Shown here: positions 47,741-61,872 of the stretch, piece after piece
Layout of the letters: every line of letters begins with the position of its first letter
How positions within the stretch are numbered: position 1 is the stretch's first letter
Assembly (NCBI GenBank): GCA_037013685.1
Contig: CM072886.1
Coordinates: forward strand, 67,594,433 to 67,658,432
Reading direction: 5' to 3'
Origin: Acridotheres tristis
Lineage: Eukaryota; Chordata; Aves; Passeriformes; Sturnidae
Length of the DNA stretch: 64,000 nucleotides
Notes under the pieces: model-generated
What the model was told of the DNA's origin: nothing
Database searches by the model: none
What the model saw: only the letters and a program-made list of their open reading frames with translations
Translations under genes and position numbers: made by a program

Positions 47741-50700
47741 GAAAAGAAGGCAAATTAGCAACTCCTGAAATATCTGAGGAATAATTTTTCATTGGTCTCT
47801 CATTTTTCTTTCTTAAGACTTCTTTTTTTTCCCTTCAAATGAAGGTATATTTAATTTCTAAATTAAGATTTGGATGAGGCATTGGTACACTTGTTTTTAG
47901 ACAAATTAGAAATAATAACAATCATCAATATTCCCTTGACAGAGAGGGGTCTGTCTCCAGTGTCAGACAAACCCATGGTCATTGACAGAGCCTTGTCAGG
48001 CAAGCCAGTCTCAGAATTCCAGTTTAGAGCACAGACTAGAATGGGTTGCTCATTTTTTAGGACTGTGCATCTGACATGAGACTCCCAGACACCCCTGTCC
48101 CTCCACAAGCATTGTGAGAAGCCCATGCTGTGGAGAACAGCAGTCTGGAGACACACCAGGAGCACCTCTGTGGTTAACTTTCTTCCTTTCCATCCCTCCC
48201 TCAATCTTTTCAAACCAGAGTATCATGTAACTCCCTTTTGAAACTGCCAACTCCACAATGAAATAGATCAAGCCTGAACTGGAAATAGCCCACGACACTT
48301 CACCAGGATAAGATCCCTCTGGTGTCTTTGTGGATGGGAAGAGTCTCTCATCCTGGGCACCTTCCACATGTCTTCCTCTGCCTCACTGTGCTGGTGCCCT
48401 GAAGCACTACTTCTGTAACAATAAGGATCATGTCAGGGGAAAGAGTCGTGGCAGGACAACCACAGTGAACCTAGCCTCAAGACCCTTCCTAATGGAGAAT
48501 ACTGCCTGTGCTCTCCTGGTTTCCCACAGGGTGGGATCCCACCCTTGTACTGCTAATATAAAGTGACAAGGGCTTCATGAGCTATGCCAACACAGCTGTT
48601 ACCAAGCTTCATCTGCAAGGGCTGACTTCTGATTCTCATAATCTCCCTCAAAATAATCCCCCAATGGACTTGGAAGATTCAGCCTTCAACTTCAGCTACT
48701 TCCCCATCCCAACCTTTTCTCTCCTACCTATCTTCAACTCCCATCTACTTCCATACCCCTCCTTGTCAGAAACACAGCTCCCTGCCTTGCCAGAGGCAAA
48801 GACTCTCTTGATAACCTAGCATAGTTCCCAGGCTCTCCGTCCCCTTTACTCACTGCTATCAACATAACACTGAGCAGCTCGACAGAGAAGGGGAGCCCCC
48901 ACCATGCTGGGCACTGCACATGCACATGCTGGAAGAGAGACTTCTCTTCTTGATCTTACAACCAAAACAAATAAGGCCAAAAGAAAGGTTCTTCCCTTTT
49001 TACAGATGGGAAACCAAGACCAAAGATATTAAATGTCTAGCCCTAGGAAGCCTGCAACCAAGGCAGGAACTGACCCCCTGTTTCCTGAGAGCCAGCATTC
49101 GGTGTCTAATCGCACATGATCAGTCTTTCCTCTCTACCTCCCTGCAGGCACAAGGAATTTGTGCTCTACATCTCCACATGTTTCTTTTGCTCTGTACTGC
49201 ACACAGCCATACACACCTAGATGAGACTCCTTAATAAATAATAATATGTGGATTCCTGTACTTCTCTTGTACTTGTCAACCCGTGCCTCCCTTATAGCAC
49301 AGGAATTAGTCTTTCCTTCCTGTATTCCCAGTGTAATTATCAAACAAACTTTCTTCTGGCATAGACTTCCCACACCAAGGACACTTTAAGTCTCACACAT
49401 AAATCTCTTTCATTTCAGCAGGTCTCTCTCCTGCAGAATGGCATTTAATGGTGATCTTTTTTTAATCAGGTTCAGTCCCCTGTTTCCCACCCCCATCTGG
49501 TGAAAGCGACTTTCCACTTAGAAAGGAAGTCAGTCTTTGATTTCATAAATGATTATAAGAAGATTTAACATCCTCAGGAGCACAACTATTTTGATTAGAA
49601 TGTATTTGCTCCAATACCTTTTCCAGCTGTCCTGCTTCTTGATGCAGACTCCAAGATACAGAAATCTGTCTGAATTTACCCACAGACACTCCAGTGTGGA
49701 GACAAGCTGCTCACCCTCCCATCATTTGGACTCTGGCTCCATGTAATGCAGCAGAATAAAGCAGGGAATTGTCAGCACACTAACTGTGTGCAGGTCTCTC
49801 CCTCAAGCCCTGGCAGGCGCTTTGCTGAGCATGGATGTGTGCGGGCTTGTTTGCTTTAGCTCGCTGACCTCCGCTGTGTTGCTGGAGCCCTGCAGCTCGC
49901 CGAGACTGCCACCACCAAGAGCAGCTTGTGTGGAAAGCCAGGGGAAGGTTTCAGAGGAGCGTGCATCCACTGTCACTCTTGCAGGCAAGCTGGCGTGAGC
50001 GTAACTTTCACAGGCAAGGGTAATATTGCAGGCAATACCCATTTGTGCACAATCTGTCCCTCTTCACGCTGTGGCCAGCTGAAGGATAATATCAGATGCT
50101 GTTTGCACAGTGCCATAGTGGGTCGGAGTTTTCTGGCTTCAAAGGCAGATTTGAACTGTAAGATAAAATTTTTCTGCAGCTTTGCTTTCAAAGACTTTGT
50201 ACCATTTTTCCTTTCAAATACTAGCCCTCTGAGAATATGTGTATATGTAAAATGAGATGGTAACTTGAGGGCCACAGTCCCAAGTCACCCTCCAGTTCTC
50301 TCAAAGGCTGTCAGAAGCTCAAAGGGTTCTCCTTAGAAAACAGTAAATGAGATTCTGGCTCAGAACGACAAGCTAGGCAGAAATTTCCTGCCTAGGTTTC
50401 TTTAGGAGTGTTTCTGACTCTGCTACCAGGTCCAAAGCAGTAGGACCCTAATGTGAAAATGTTTTTTTGATCAAAGTCTTCAGTGTTCCATCCTGCCTGT
50501 CCACAGCTGTGCAGCTTCATTTCAGCAGCACTAGCTTTGTGAAACAGAGCACGAGCTGGCAAAGTCAACTTCGCTTCAGAGGGCTTCTTAATGGTCTTCC
50601 AGACTAAACCTATTCTCCTAGAACCAAAGACACTCTTTTGAGATCTTGATAACGCAGGTAGTGTTTGCAGGTAGCACACCTACCCAGGAATACAGTGATT

Positions 50701-53199
50701 AAGTGTAGTTTTTCTATGTTTCAGTGCCATATCCAGTACAGTCCCCCTCTGACCTGGTTGGAATATTTGGATTTGAGGTGGCGTGCCTGGAGACTCAAAC
50801 CCTTACAAGCCACGTCAGCACCTGTGGCAGTTGTTGTTCTAGGATGCAGAAATAAACTTCCCCATCCTACACAAATGCTTGGATGTTGAGGCCAGAGGGA
50901 CTTACTGAGATAATTTTCTCTGGCATTTAGAGCAACATGGACTATGAGATTATGCTAAGTAATTCTTATTTGAAGTTTCATAGCTGTGGTTGAACAACAA
51001 CCACAATAAACATGCAATCGTGGAAAATCTACCACAGTCCCTAGTAAGCTGTTCCAATGGTAAATCACCCTCACTGTTAAAAATGTGGACGTGGTTTTCA
51101 GTCTGAAGGTGCTTAGCTTCAACTCCAACATATTGTTGTTACAAGTCTACAGAACTGCAGAACTCTTCCATTGCATCTCTGATCCTACTGAGGTATCTTT
51201 AACTTGTGGCAAGGGACTGGTTTGAAAGCTAAACAAATAGAACTCCCCCTCCCATCTTATGTTTTTGTGAGGGATATTTTTTTTTGTTTCTCTTCACTCA
51301 GTTGCTTTTGTAACTTTCCCCTGAACCTTCTCAAATTTTTTAATATCCCCCTTGAAACCAGTTGTGAAGCTTTCTGAAATGTAAGTGGCTCTCTCAACAT
51401 TCACAGAGCTAAACTACCTCCTTAGGCTTTGTTCCAAAAATTTCCAAATGCGTTCATGAAGTCCTTCCAGGCTGTATTTTAACCAGCCCTGAAAGCTACA
51501 GCAGCATTTCCAAATCTCTGAGACCAAAGTCATATTAAGTGACATTAAGATGAAGCAACAAGCCCTTGAGCCCTCACATTAGAAAATTTAGAAAGAAGCA
51601 ATCCCACAGCAGGAATGAGTGAGGAGAATGATCTGTCAACTTCTCCCTTTCTGTGTGTGGGCAAGGGCTTTGTAGCTACTGTCTGATCATTCATGCTGAT
51701 GGCTGCAAGTTCACTGGGAGCTTTGCTGTTGTGACTTTTAGCATATTTCCTTCTGTCTACCACTTTCAGGGCCTGAGGACACGCAATATGTTCCAGACTA
51801 GCTTTCTTTTCTAATCAAAAAGCAAGCAAGACTGCTTGCACATGGGCTGTTCATGCCTAAAACACCGACTCAGCCAAGTGGAGTCAGCAGAAATGGCAGC
51901 TATTATTTGCAGCTGCAATACCCTTGGAGTGACACATTAAAGAAAGGCCAGCACTTTTCTAAAACCATGCATCTAAATCCTGTGTTTTCCAGTGGAAACA
52001 GATGATCTGGTCTCAGCTTATTTTGTGGCAGAGCCTCGTGGACGTACAACTAGCAATATAACCCAACCTTCAGCTTTGAATGTCAGGATTGTGGTTCAGA
52101 ACTCAGAGTTTTCCCCCTCTTTTCCCCTAATAAGTTATTCTGTATTGTAGCAGCATTTCCACCTAATACAGTCAATCCCTACATGCAACTTCATAGCCTT
52201 CAATGGTGCAACTAAAAACCCTGCCATGACTGCCTCTTAAGCGAAGATCTGTGCTGCCCAGGCTGCATGGGACTTCTTTGCTTAAGGAAGGAAGAAGAGA
52301 AGATCAGTGCCACACCCCAAGCCCAATCTTTCCCCATACACAGTGCCACTGCTCTCTGAGTATTAATAAACCAGGTGTTGAAAGCAAGGCTCAGCCTGAG
52401 GCATGCTCAGTGCTACACTTGTCGCTTGACCCACCTCCTCATCCCAGAGATTAATTAGGCCTGGCCCCTCCCTGCTAAATTGCCTCTCAGGCACATTGCT
52501 CAGTTTTCCTCCTCTTGCCTCTGGCATATTCACTCACTAACTTTTTATTTCAATATTCATGTTTTCCAGTTTGTAAGGCCCTCCACTCATTTTCAGTAGG
52601 CTGCCCCAAGAACTCTGTTTCAGTAATGGGACGTGGGGGTGGAAAAAATGTCAGGAACGAGGGAGGATGAGCACAGCTGGGTTGGGATGGGGAGCTGGAG
52701 CTTCCAATCTCCTCACTCTTTGCTCTCCAAATCTTCCCCATTATGCTGTCCTGGGTGAAATGCACTAGCTGGGCTGAGAGAAAACATCACTTCTCATCTC
52801 TTGCAGATGCCCCCTCACCTCTAGGTGCTCATTTGAGAGATTTGAGAAGTTCAGAAGTTCTCCAGCAGTGGTAGTGCATGCAGCTGTTCCCTAACCTCGG
52901 CTGGAGCTTACATCTAGGGACATGGCTGTGATATTTGGCTGCAGGAAAGGTCTCTAGGCTCTAAATTCTGCCTGGGGAAAGAGGATGGTTTGAGGAATAA
53001 ACCTTCTCCACATTTTACCAGCTGTCTGGCACAGTGCTGTGTAACTGCTGCCATTCCTTGCCTTAAATGCCTTATTCTTTCTGTGTATCATCTGTGAAGT
53101 TCAGACACCTCACCCAGACCTGAGGATCACACTTTCAGCTTGGCACACCCTTGCCTAAGTTGAAATTTTTGCTCCTGTCTCCATCCCTGTTCATTTATG
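47741..53199. other. Long non-coding stretch; no gene supported
   Basis: No exon chain, RNA gene or recognisable retroelement. GC is higher at 49790-50000, where frames on both strands overlap with no domain. Scattered AATAAA motifs (for example near 50850) are not attached to any exon I can support. Confidence 0.45.
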
Positions 53200-53340
53200 C
53201 CATCTGGAAAGACTGGAAGCTGTTTGGGCCAATGCCTGCCTTTTGCTCTACGTGTACCACAAGAAGCTCAACTGAACCTTAATTGAGATCTCTCGATACT
53301 GTTGTAACACAGAATGTAAATATTAATTAGTAGGATCAGC
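53200..53340 (+). repeat. Old amniote dispersed-repeat 3' end
   Basis: The order of motifs matches, from memory, a well-known old repeat of turtles, crocodiles and birds: 'gactggaagctgtttgggcc' (consensus gactgtaagctctttggggc), then 'gcctgccttttgctct' followed by 'acgtgtac', then 'gatactgttgtaaca', then an AAATATTAATTAG tail in place of the usual AATAATAATAA. It is strongly diverged. The exact family name is not certain. Confidence 0.55.
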
Positions 53341-53994
53341 AGATTCAGTACCAGACATATTGCAAGTCACGCCCCCACTATATTTATACATGTTGATATG
53401 TGAATGTGCCTGCAATGGTTAATACCCCCATATATTTGTCTGTACACTGTGTTTTTCATGTAATATCCATTCCTTTCATAATCATATGTCACTTAATATT
53501 CTGACTAAGAGAGAACATTCTGTAACACAGTAGCACGTGTTTGGGCAGAATAGTGAAATTATCTTTGAAATGTAGCACAGATGGAAAGATCAGATGATGA
53601 GTCTCCTTCCTATTTCTCTAAATTTCTACTGTGGCTACTGTGTTTTAATATTCTAAGCCATCAACGAGTTCATTCTTCATGCCTGTGATGAACTAAGTTA
53701 TGCTCGCTGCTATCTGATTCTTGTGTGTGAGTTGTACATTCCAAAGAAAATCCATAATGGAAAACATAATTGCAGTAACAAGCACCCTGCAGGGATGCAA
53801 AATTCCTCCAGAGGATCATCAGGGGTTAATTGGGCTCTTCTTTGCACAGTTCCACAGAGCCATTCCTAGTCATATCGACTGAGCACTGGAGGGAAAGCAA
53901 TAAAATTACCAGCTAAAGCCCAGGTTCCTGCCTGTTCAGTATGCCATGCTAACTCCTGAGACAGAGCTCTGATTGTATGGCTGAGCCAAACAGG
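53341..53994. other. Non-coding stretch; nothing recognised
   Basis: AT-rich DNA between the old repeat and a possible conserved element. No feature is supported. Confidence 0.4.
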
Positions 53995-54300
53995 ACGGCT
54001 GTTTTTAACACCCTTCTAACTTATGGTAACCATTAACTACAACCTGACTTCCCATTACAACATACCACTGTGAACACCTATTAGCAGCTAATTGAATCAT
54101 CTAAAAATGGTCATAATTCAAACCTGTGTTTGTGTTTTCATAATGGTTCTCACAGCTTTTGCTGTAGTACAAGAGAATATGCAAATCGAGGCTCTGTTTT
54201 AAAGCTCATGCTAAGATGGAAGTTTAAATGGAAATCTAATGGAGTGACAAAGTGGAATAAAGCCATATTGTATTTTTGATGTTACCCATGAGACATGATA
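53995..54300. promoter_or_regulatory. Possible conserved non-coding element
   Basis: An AT-rich segment without low complexity or repeat signatures. It contains a perfect octamer ATGCAAAT (54179-54186, the POU-factor site) and homeodomain-type TAATTG and TAATGG cores within about 150 bases. Such clustering is typical of developmental enhancers, but motifs this short occur by chance and conservation cannot be seen from one sequence. Confidence 0.2.
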
Positions 54301-56499
54301 GGAGAAACTAATAACAAGGCTCCCTATCTCTAAACGTTTTCCAGCTGTGAGCCACTAAAGAGCCAAAAGACCTCTCTGAGTCAACACCAACAAATGCATA
54401 CATTCACATCGTATTTTTCTGCCATTTCTATTCACAATTTCAAGCTGTACAGCATTTTTCATTCTCCCTTTTATTTAAAGAAATAGAAGTATTTCCTCTC
54501 AGAGGCATCATGGCTTGTTCTCCAACCCACTATATCCCAAAACCATCACTTTTGTTGTAGTTCTTTAAACATGAGCATGTTTTTACTGTAGTATGAAAGG
54601 CAACAAAGTACCTGTTTGCAAAGTGCAAACAAGCACAGTGTTATTGACAGGTTTGAGCATATTTGCTGCCAGGGATTTTTAATTTGAGTTACAGCTTTAT
54701 TTTCTAAAGAGTTTTTATTAAATCTATGGAGAAGTTGTTAGGTGCTATTTTGTGTAGAAATATGGCTACTTCAGATTAGCATAAATTATCCTAAATAGGC
54801 AAATCACTTTAAACATTTTACTTAAACTGAAAGAAGAATATATTTCACCAATTATAACAGAAGTGTTGAGAGCAGATAAAAACAGATAGTACACCTCAGA
54901 CAGAGGCAACTATGTCTCCAGGGAAAAGACCTGCTCCCTTTGGTTGAGTTATGGAATCATGGTGCTTCCAGGCAATGCAAAGTAAGCTGCAATCACTTAA
55001 AACTCCCTCAAGATGTTATTGAGGTTTACATCAGTTAAGTAAATCCAAACTCGGTGGGAGGGCAGGGGAGGACAAAGGGATTTAGGCAAAACTATGGCAG
55101 CTTGCTCCTACAATGAAGCACCCACTACCATCAAGTCTGTCTAATGTCGATATCCATTTGCACAAAGAAGAGTAAATGCCTTCAATAAACGTATGAAGCA
55201 CTAAACCTGGCCCTCCACACCCTTTTTACACATTACCCACTGGTCAGTCACGAAAAGGGCTCAGATCTGCAGACTTGGCTTCATTGCAGGACACACCTGG
55301 CATGAGGTGTGACCCATAATCTGCATTCACTCTGCCAGCTCACGTATCACGTTCTTTCCATGTTTATTAGATGGGTCAGATGACGATGTCTTGCATCAGC
55401 ATCTGATATACACTGTAGCCTTCTCGGAATAGCCATCAATTTTCAACCAAAGGAGTTCTAAATCACCTGCCATTTGTCAGACTGTTTCCCACCACTTAGC
55501 AGAAAACATTTTGATGGATAGGGAATGGTGGATTGTCTCTCCAGTGAATGTACAAGAATTATGTGTTTTACATGGGAGATGGGAATTCTTTCCCGCAGAC
55601 ACACATGTGCAGCCCTGCTGGCTTTCTTGGAAGCTGCATACATACTTCTGAGCAAACAACCACCACATTACTTCTCGCATGCTCAGAGATTGTGCTAGGT
55701 TACTCCAGCATGATTAATAGTGTGCCAAAAATAAACAACTAAACCCTTATTTAGGCAATTCAAACAACAGTATTTTGAATGTCCAGCCCCCAGACCTTTG
55801 TTTCAATCCGCACTTCAAAGATTATAAAATCTGCATTTGTTAAAAACCACCAGAGTTTGCTGGAGCAAGTAGCACAGGGAAGGCAGTGGCTGGGGCTATG
55901 GCAATTGTCCTCTGGCTGCCAGATGGGCTCGCAACCTGTGTGTGTGTGTCTCCCCAGTTTTGGGAAGCCCCTACTGCCCTTGTTTCTACCAGAGCTCTAA
56001 GAATTTCTTCCACTAATCAAGCTATGGGGACTTGATTTGTTTTTGAAACAGAAGACCTCGTGCAGTTATCCTTCTTGTGCCAGCAGGGTCAATGACCAAG
56101 GCACCAGTGCTGCACAGCAAAGTCATGACAGAGTTGGCAGCACTGACCTATGGAGGGGCATAGCTGCACTTTGAAGCATGTTTCAAGAACCAACTTGTTT
56201 GCCGTATAGAAAGGCTCCTACCATTGTGAAAAATGTCCTCATCCCACCTCAAAAACTGTAATGAGTTACCAGGTTTCACATTTTTCATTCTAGAATAGAT
56301 GGTAAAAAAACCCCTCCTGAGAACAGGAAAATAGACGGCAGAAGCAGACTGTGTGTCAGCCATCATTTCATTTGGTTCCTGATCCATGGAAGAAAGGAAA
56401 TTTATTTATTTATTTCTTTTTTAATTCTCAACTCTGACCTACAAAGCTTTAGGGTCATGACCCCCATTAGGGAAAATCTGCACTTTCTCCTCTTCCTCC

Positions 56500-56522
56500 T
56501 CTCTCTCTCTCTCACACACACA
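56500..56522. repeat. Compound (CT)n(CA)n microsatellite
   Basis: CT repeats running directly into CA repeats, about 23 bases in all. Confidence 0.9.
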
Positions 56523-59500
56523 AACTTGCATGCCATAAAAACATTATCATAATGTCTGCTGACAAAACAATGCCTGAAGATGTGTGTCAAATGCAAGCAT
56601 CCAAATAACAAAGCCAACAAAACATTAATTTCAAACATAGGTTAATAGAAAGAAAAAGCCCAAAAAAGCTTTACATTTTTACTAGACAGGCAGTGCAGCA
56701 TTACATAAATTGACTGAAAATGACTGAAAATGAAATAAAATGACAGCACCCAAGAGTAACCCTTAATTCAAGGTTCTTTCCTTTCCAAGTGTTCATTCAT
56801 TTTTCTTCCCCTTGACTTCATACTTGTATTTTTCCCTCTCTCTTTTAGATACTATCTTTGGCTATTTCTTTACCTCTCTTTTCCATATTTGCTTGACTTT
56901 TCTCTCATTTTCTCTGGAGCCTAACTCTGGGCTCCCCATGGAGTTCATTCACAGTCAAATGTTTCTTAGTCAGCAAAACCTTCCACATCATCACGTTTTT
57001 CAGTGCAGTTCCTCCAGCTTTCATTATACCCTTGGGCTAAGGACCATGTGAGCCCCCAGTCTGGGGAAAGGAAGTTCATTCTTCCTGCCGTCCATGACAG
57101 CTGCCTTCAAGCACCCCAGCTGGCTTTCTTGAACCCAGAATGGAAAAACTCCAGTCTAGGTTCAGTCCATGAGCAAATTTCTTTCTCCTCTCAGACATGC
57201 CATGCTGTTCCAAATTTCTGTTCTGGGTCCATTGCTAGGAAGGCCCTAGTTATCATTTGCAGAGAGGTTCTGTTCTCTTCACTGGGAGACAGCAACAAAT
57301 AGAGATGTACCCAGCTCAGCCCTAGCACACCCAGATATACCATAAATCTGATGCAGAGATCCTACTTACGGATGTAAGTTCACCCTCCCCTTTCTGCATC
57401 TGTATGTAGCTGCCCCTCCTACTTTGAAAAGGAACAAAATGTTGGATGGCATCCCTGAAAAGCAATTCAAATTCCTAAGCTTTTTTTTGAGGAAAAATGT
57501 CCCTGCTTATCATATTACTGAAATCCCCTGTCTCCATGCACATTCTCAATTGACTAATATTGATTCCATAATATTTACTGTTGATCACTTTCAGGTCTTG
57601 CTGCTTTCCATCACTATTATGGTAGAAAAGCAGTATTTTTCTAGCACATTAATATTAGTCTTCAGTGTGCTGTTGCCTATCTTATTTTGGAATGCCTTTT
57701 TCATACAATGCAATTAATATTGTTTATCACCCCACAACTCAAGAAACATGGTGTTTGCTAGCCCAGAAATTATCCACTGGCCCAAGTCATGGCCACACAG
57801 CATCACACATTCTAGGAATGCATTCATGCCAGTCCCAGCGGGGGTTTGTGTGCAGGTGCAAGTTAAAAGCTTGTTTTGGTCCTTTTCACCATAAAGCATT
57901 AAATCTCTGGATCCCTTAATACTCCCACCCAGCCTCACAGCAGGCATGTCTGAGGAGACATTAGTGAAAGCATCTTGTAGTGCTGCTGAGGTACTTAGTT
58001 AAGCGTTCCCCTTTTGGGCCTCATTTTTGCTACTATGCACAATAACGCTCAAGGCTATGCAGCTGCACTCCAGTTCATGCAGGATCAGGTTCCCTTGCCC
58101 TCTTTCTCCTGGCTTAGCAATTCTTTTTTTTTTTTTTTCTTTTTCCTTTTCCACCCTACACTCGTACATGAACATTTCAGAGCACAGAGTACCATTAAGC
58201 TCAAGGAGAACATGCATGAGCATTTCATAGCTCTCTGCACGACCCTTTTTGCCAGCCTTTCCTTCCAAAAAGGCTGCTCCAAAAGTTGACTGCAGCCAAC
58301 AAAAGTCTTCCCGTTGGCCTTGGATCAGGCCCAGAGCGAGGGACATATTTAGATGGGAATGGAGGCACTAAAGAAAGGCAGCTTGCCTGCCAGCAGGCAA
58401 AATGCAGGGAGACCTACACAGAGAAAGGAGAATTTGAGGGTCAGACTCGAGAGATGAGCCTCTGTGTGGCGGATGCTGTGCCAAGCAATCTGTGCTCTTC
58501 GTGACTTCCATTCAAGCAGCCTGTTGAGGCATTCAGCTTTGGCTTTGAACTGCGAGGTGAAGACAGAGTGTGGGCACTGCCTCACTTTTTTGAATCCACC
58601 AGATTTATTTAATACATTTTTGCTGTCCTGTTTATTCTTTTTATAAATCTTATTATAAAAAAGCAGAATTTTTAAATGGCAGTGGAAAATATGTCAACTG
58701 ATGATATTTGGGAGAGTCAAAAAGAAACCCAAGTAAAAGCCTGCATTCAAATTTTATGAATGGGCAAATGGGTATTGTTCTTCTCACTCCCTTTTTTCTT
58801 CTGGATGCACCAGTCAGCCCAGGAGGAGACGTCTCAGAGCAATTCTTTCCATCTCTTTACCAACAAACAGGGCAATACAAGAGTCTTCACAGCCCAGCAG
58901 TCCCTACTGCCTGTTACTCAATAACTTGCAACTGTTTTAGCACCACCCAAGTCAAAACAGAGTCCTCACTCAATGCAGATCATCCATGGCTCTCTATTTT
59001 TCATAATCCTCTTTCCTGAAAATAGCTTCATTGGAATGATTTATCTACCTTGTTTAGATCTCAGTGCTTTCTACTCACATTAACATGCAGCAAATACAAT
59101 GAACTCTCTCATCCAAAAGAAAATCCAAGAGATCCTTTTATCAGAGTTGTAAGATGATGTGTTTAGATGAATTGTCTAACAGGGTCGTGACAGAGCTCTG
59201 GTTTGTTTAACATTTTCAGCTGTTATCTGGAAGAAGAAGTAGAAAAAATCATTAGTTATATTAGCAGTTGACACCCAGACGGGGGGAGACAAAAGAAAAC
59301 AATAAATTTATAGGGAAAATGGAAATCAATTGAGAAGGGTTTGAGAATTAGATAAGCATTATCCAAATGATACAAATTTATTATTACATATGTCAACAAA
59401 CAAACTGGTTACTTATCATGTCAGGATAACTTAATGCTACCTTGGAAGATACTTTGCATAGAATGACAATGGTAATATCTTCAACCCAGAAAATGGGTTG

Positions 59501-61856
59501 TCCATTCTTTATACAGTGTTTCAAATGCTGTAGAAATTCATAGAGATGTGGAGATCACAGCAGGGGAAAAGCACCTACCACTGAACAGGAAAGAACACAG
59601 ATGATGGAAAGACTTAAAGCACTATTGCATATGCATTTTGCCCCTCCAGGCTAATGAGAAGAATTGAGTTCAATTACTTAATGACCACAAATCTTCTGCA
59701 ATGCTCTGTTCTGGTTCATTGTGTACATAAATTATGGTTTTCTGAATGGTACATAAAGTACAGGTCACTGCAACCCAGATTTGTTTACATGTGCATAAGA
59801 AGAAGAGATATCTAGACAAAGGTAGCTGTCATGCATGAGATATCTCAGGAACATCACTCTGTGGTGGAGTCTATGTTTGTTACAGACTGGGCTGTTTGTG
59901 TGCCAGAGGCAGAATTGAGCCTCCCTGCTGGAAAAGCTTTCCTCTGCACTGTGAGCTCTTGCACTGTGAGCCATTGAAAAGTCCCAGAGACCTTGAGAAG
60001 TTGGGTAGGAGGCAGTGAGCCTTGTGAGTGCCACTGCCTAACTGGAGAGAATCTGGCATGTCACAGCTGGTGTATGTGGGTAGTGGATTCTGTCCTATAT
60101 GCAGCTTCATGGCCATCAGACAGCCATCAAATGAATAACTGAGCCTTAAGTTGCCTATGAAACTTCCCTACTCTGGCTGCAGTCTACTATTTGTTCCTGG
60201 TCCACCATCACCAGCTCATAGTCCTCTGTCTTACCTGTTCTCCATTTTCAGTGTCAATGCTGCAGTGGCTCCTGTCCCACACTCACTCCCTTTGCCTTTC
60301 GTTTCACGCTCCCTGACTCTATCACAATTCCTGGGCACGTCCTGATCTTTCCTCTTCTGCTCTCTGAGTTTTCAGGACAAAAGTAATTACATGCTCTCCT
60401 TTTTTCCGAAACACTCCTGGATCCCTGTCCTGGACATTGACTTCACAATCAACCAAGCACTCCTGGAAACCATCACACCTCTGAATACTTACAGGGGTTT
60501 TTATCTTGCAGCCCTAAAGATACTCTCTACAGTAAACATGGCTATACAAATCTATGTTAAGATGATGAATGTACAAAAATCATGTCAAAATCTCAGAAAG
60601 TTGCCATGAGGGTCAAGGTATGATTAGAGTGCCTCAGCACATTTTGGACAGAAGTCTTGAGCTTAACCTCCCTAGCTGGATATTCTCCACAAGCTGTCCT
60701 GAGTTGCTTATGCAGAGGCAGCACAGTCAAACCTCCAATTTGTTGCCATGGGCAGAGTATTCCATGCCTGTAGAACAGCCACTGGGAATGGGATGGTACC
60801 ATGGAAACTTGTTTGTGGTTTTCCCTTCTTATCATTCAGCGAATCATTTAGGCTTTGTACTCATTTGCAAGGATCTTAGGTTGGCAAGGGCCGACTGAAC
60901 ACACTGGGCCTTTGGACACCTCCACCTTCCCCCTGTTATCATGTTCCCGAGACACACATCAGCAGGATTTGCCCCCCTTGTCTCATTTCTTCCTACTCCA
61001 AGGTAAGAAAGCACAAATGTCCAGGAGCTTTACTGAGGTAAAGCACAGGCCATTGAATGGCTAACATGTTCCGTGCTGAATTCCAGTACGGCCCACATAC
61101 CCCCCATGTTAGGTTATATAGTCAGGTTGTGTCCATAACAGTGAACTAGACCATTATGGCATTGGGACCAAACATCCAAGCTAGTTGGAGGGAGGCCAGA
61201 GAACAGTGGGCTAGTGAATGACCCTCCCAAATAAGGTGGCAGCCAGTAAACCATCCTGCTGGGTATGGTGCCTGGCAAACTCCTATTGCCAGACCACACC
61301 CAAAAATTGTTCAGACAGAGTATCAGTTGCAATGGGCCATGCTCATGCCAGAGAATGTGCCAGCACTGTACTAGCATGAACTGTCATCTGCCAGGGTCAA
61401 AGAAGGCTGCCAGGCCTTCTTGGATTCACCAGCATAGACTGAGTCTCAATGTCTGACTTTTCTCGCTCTAATAATGATACAACAGCATCCTAGAATGTGG
61501 CAACCACGGAACTAGAAAAGCTTTTGGTTGCATTCTCTCCCTGGGAAGGTGGGAAGGTATATACTGAGTATTTCCTTCCTACTTGATGTCCCCAAAGTGA
61601 GATGAAATCCATCAGCACTTTTGCCTTCATCCAATCTGCTTGGAATAGGTATGAAAATATACTTGATTATTTTCTTCAGTAAAATTTCTTTGGTTTTAAG
61701 CTTCCTTTTGAAGTTTGTGCAGATTCTTCAAGACTGCTTCACCAACACATCTTTCTCAGTGTAAATATGTTTTTACTAACATGCTTTGGCAAATGACACT
61801 CAGAAATTGCTTCCCTGACACCACTGAAGTTTAGAAGCAGCTGAATGCAACTTTGG

Positions 61857-61872
61857 ATATATATATATATAT
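61857..61872. repeat. Short (AT)n tract
   Basis: Sixteen bases of alternating A and T. Confidence 0.9.

Noticed and set aside
58596..58609. 14-base identity (ccaccagatttatt) to direct-repeat copy B
   Set aside because: The similarity does not extend to either side, so a third copy cannot be supported.
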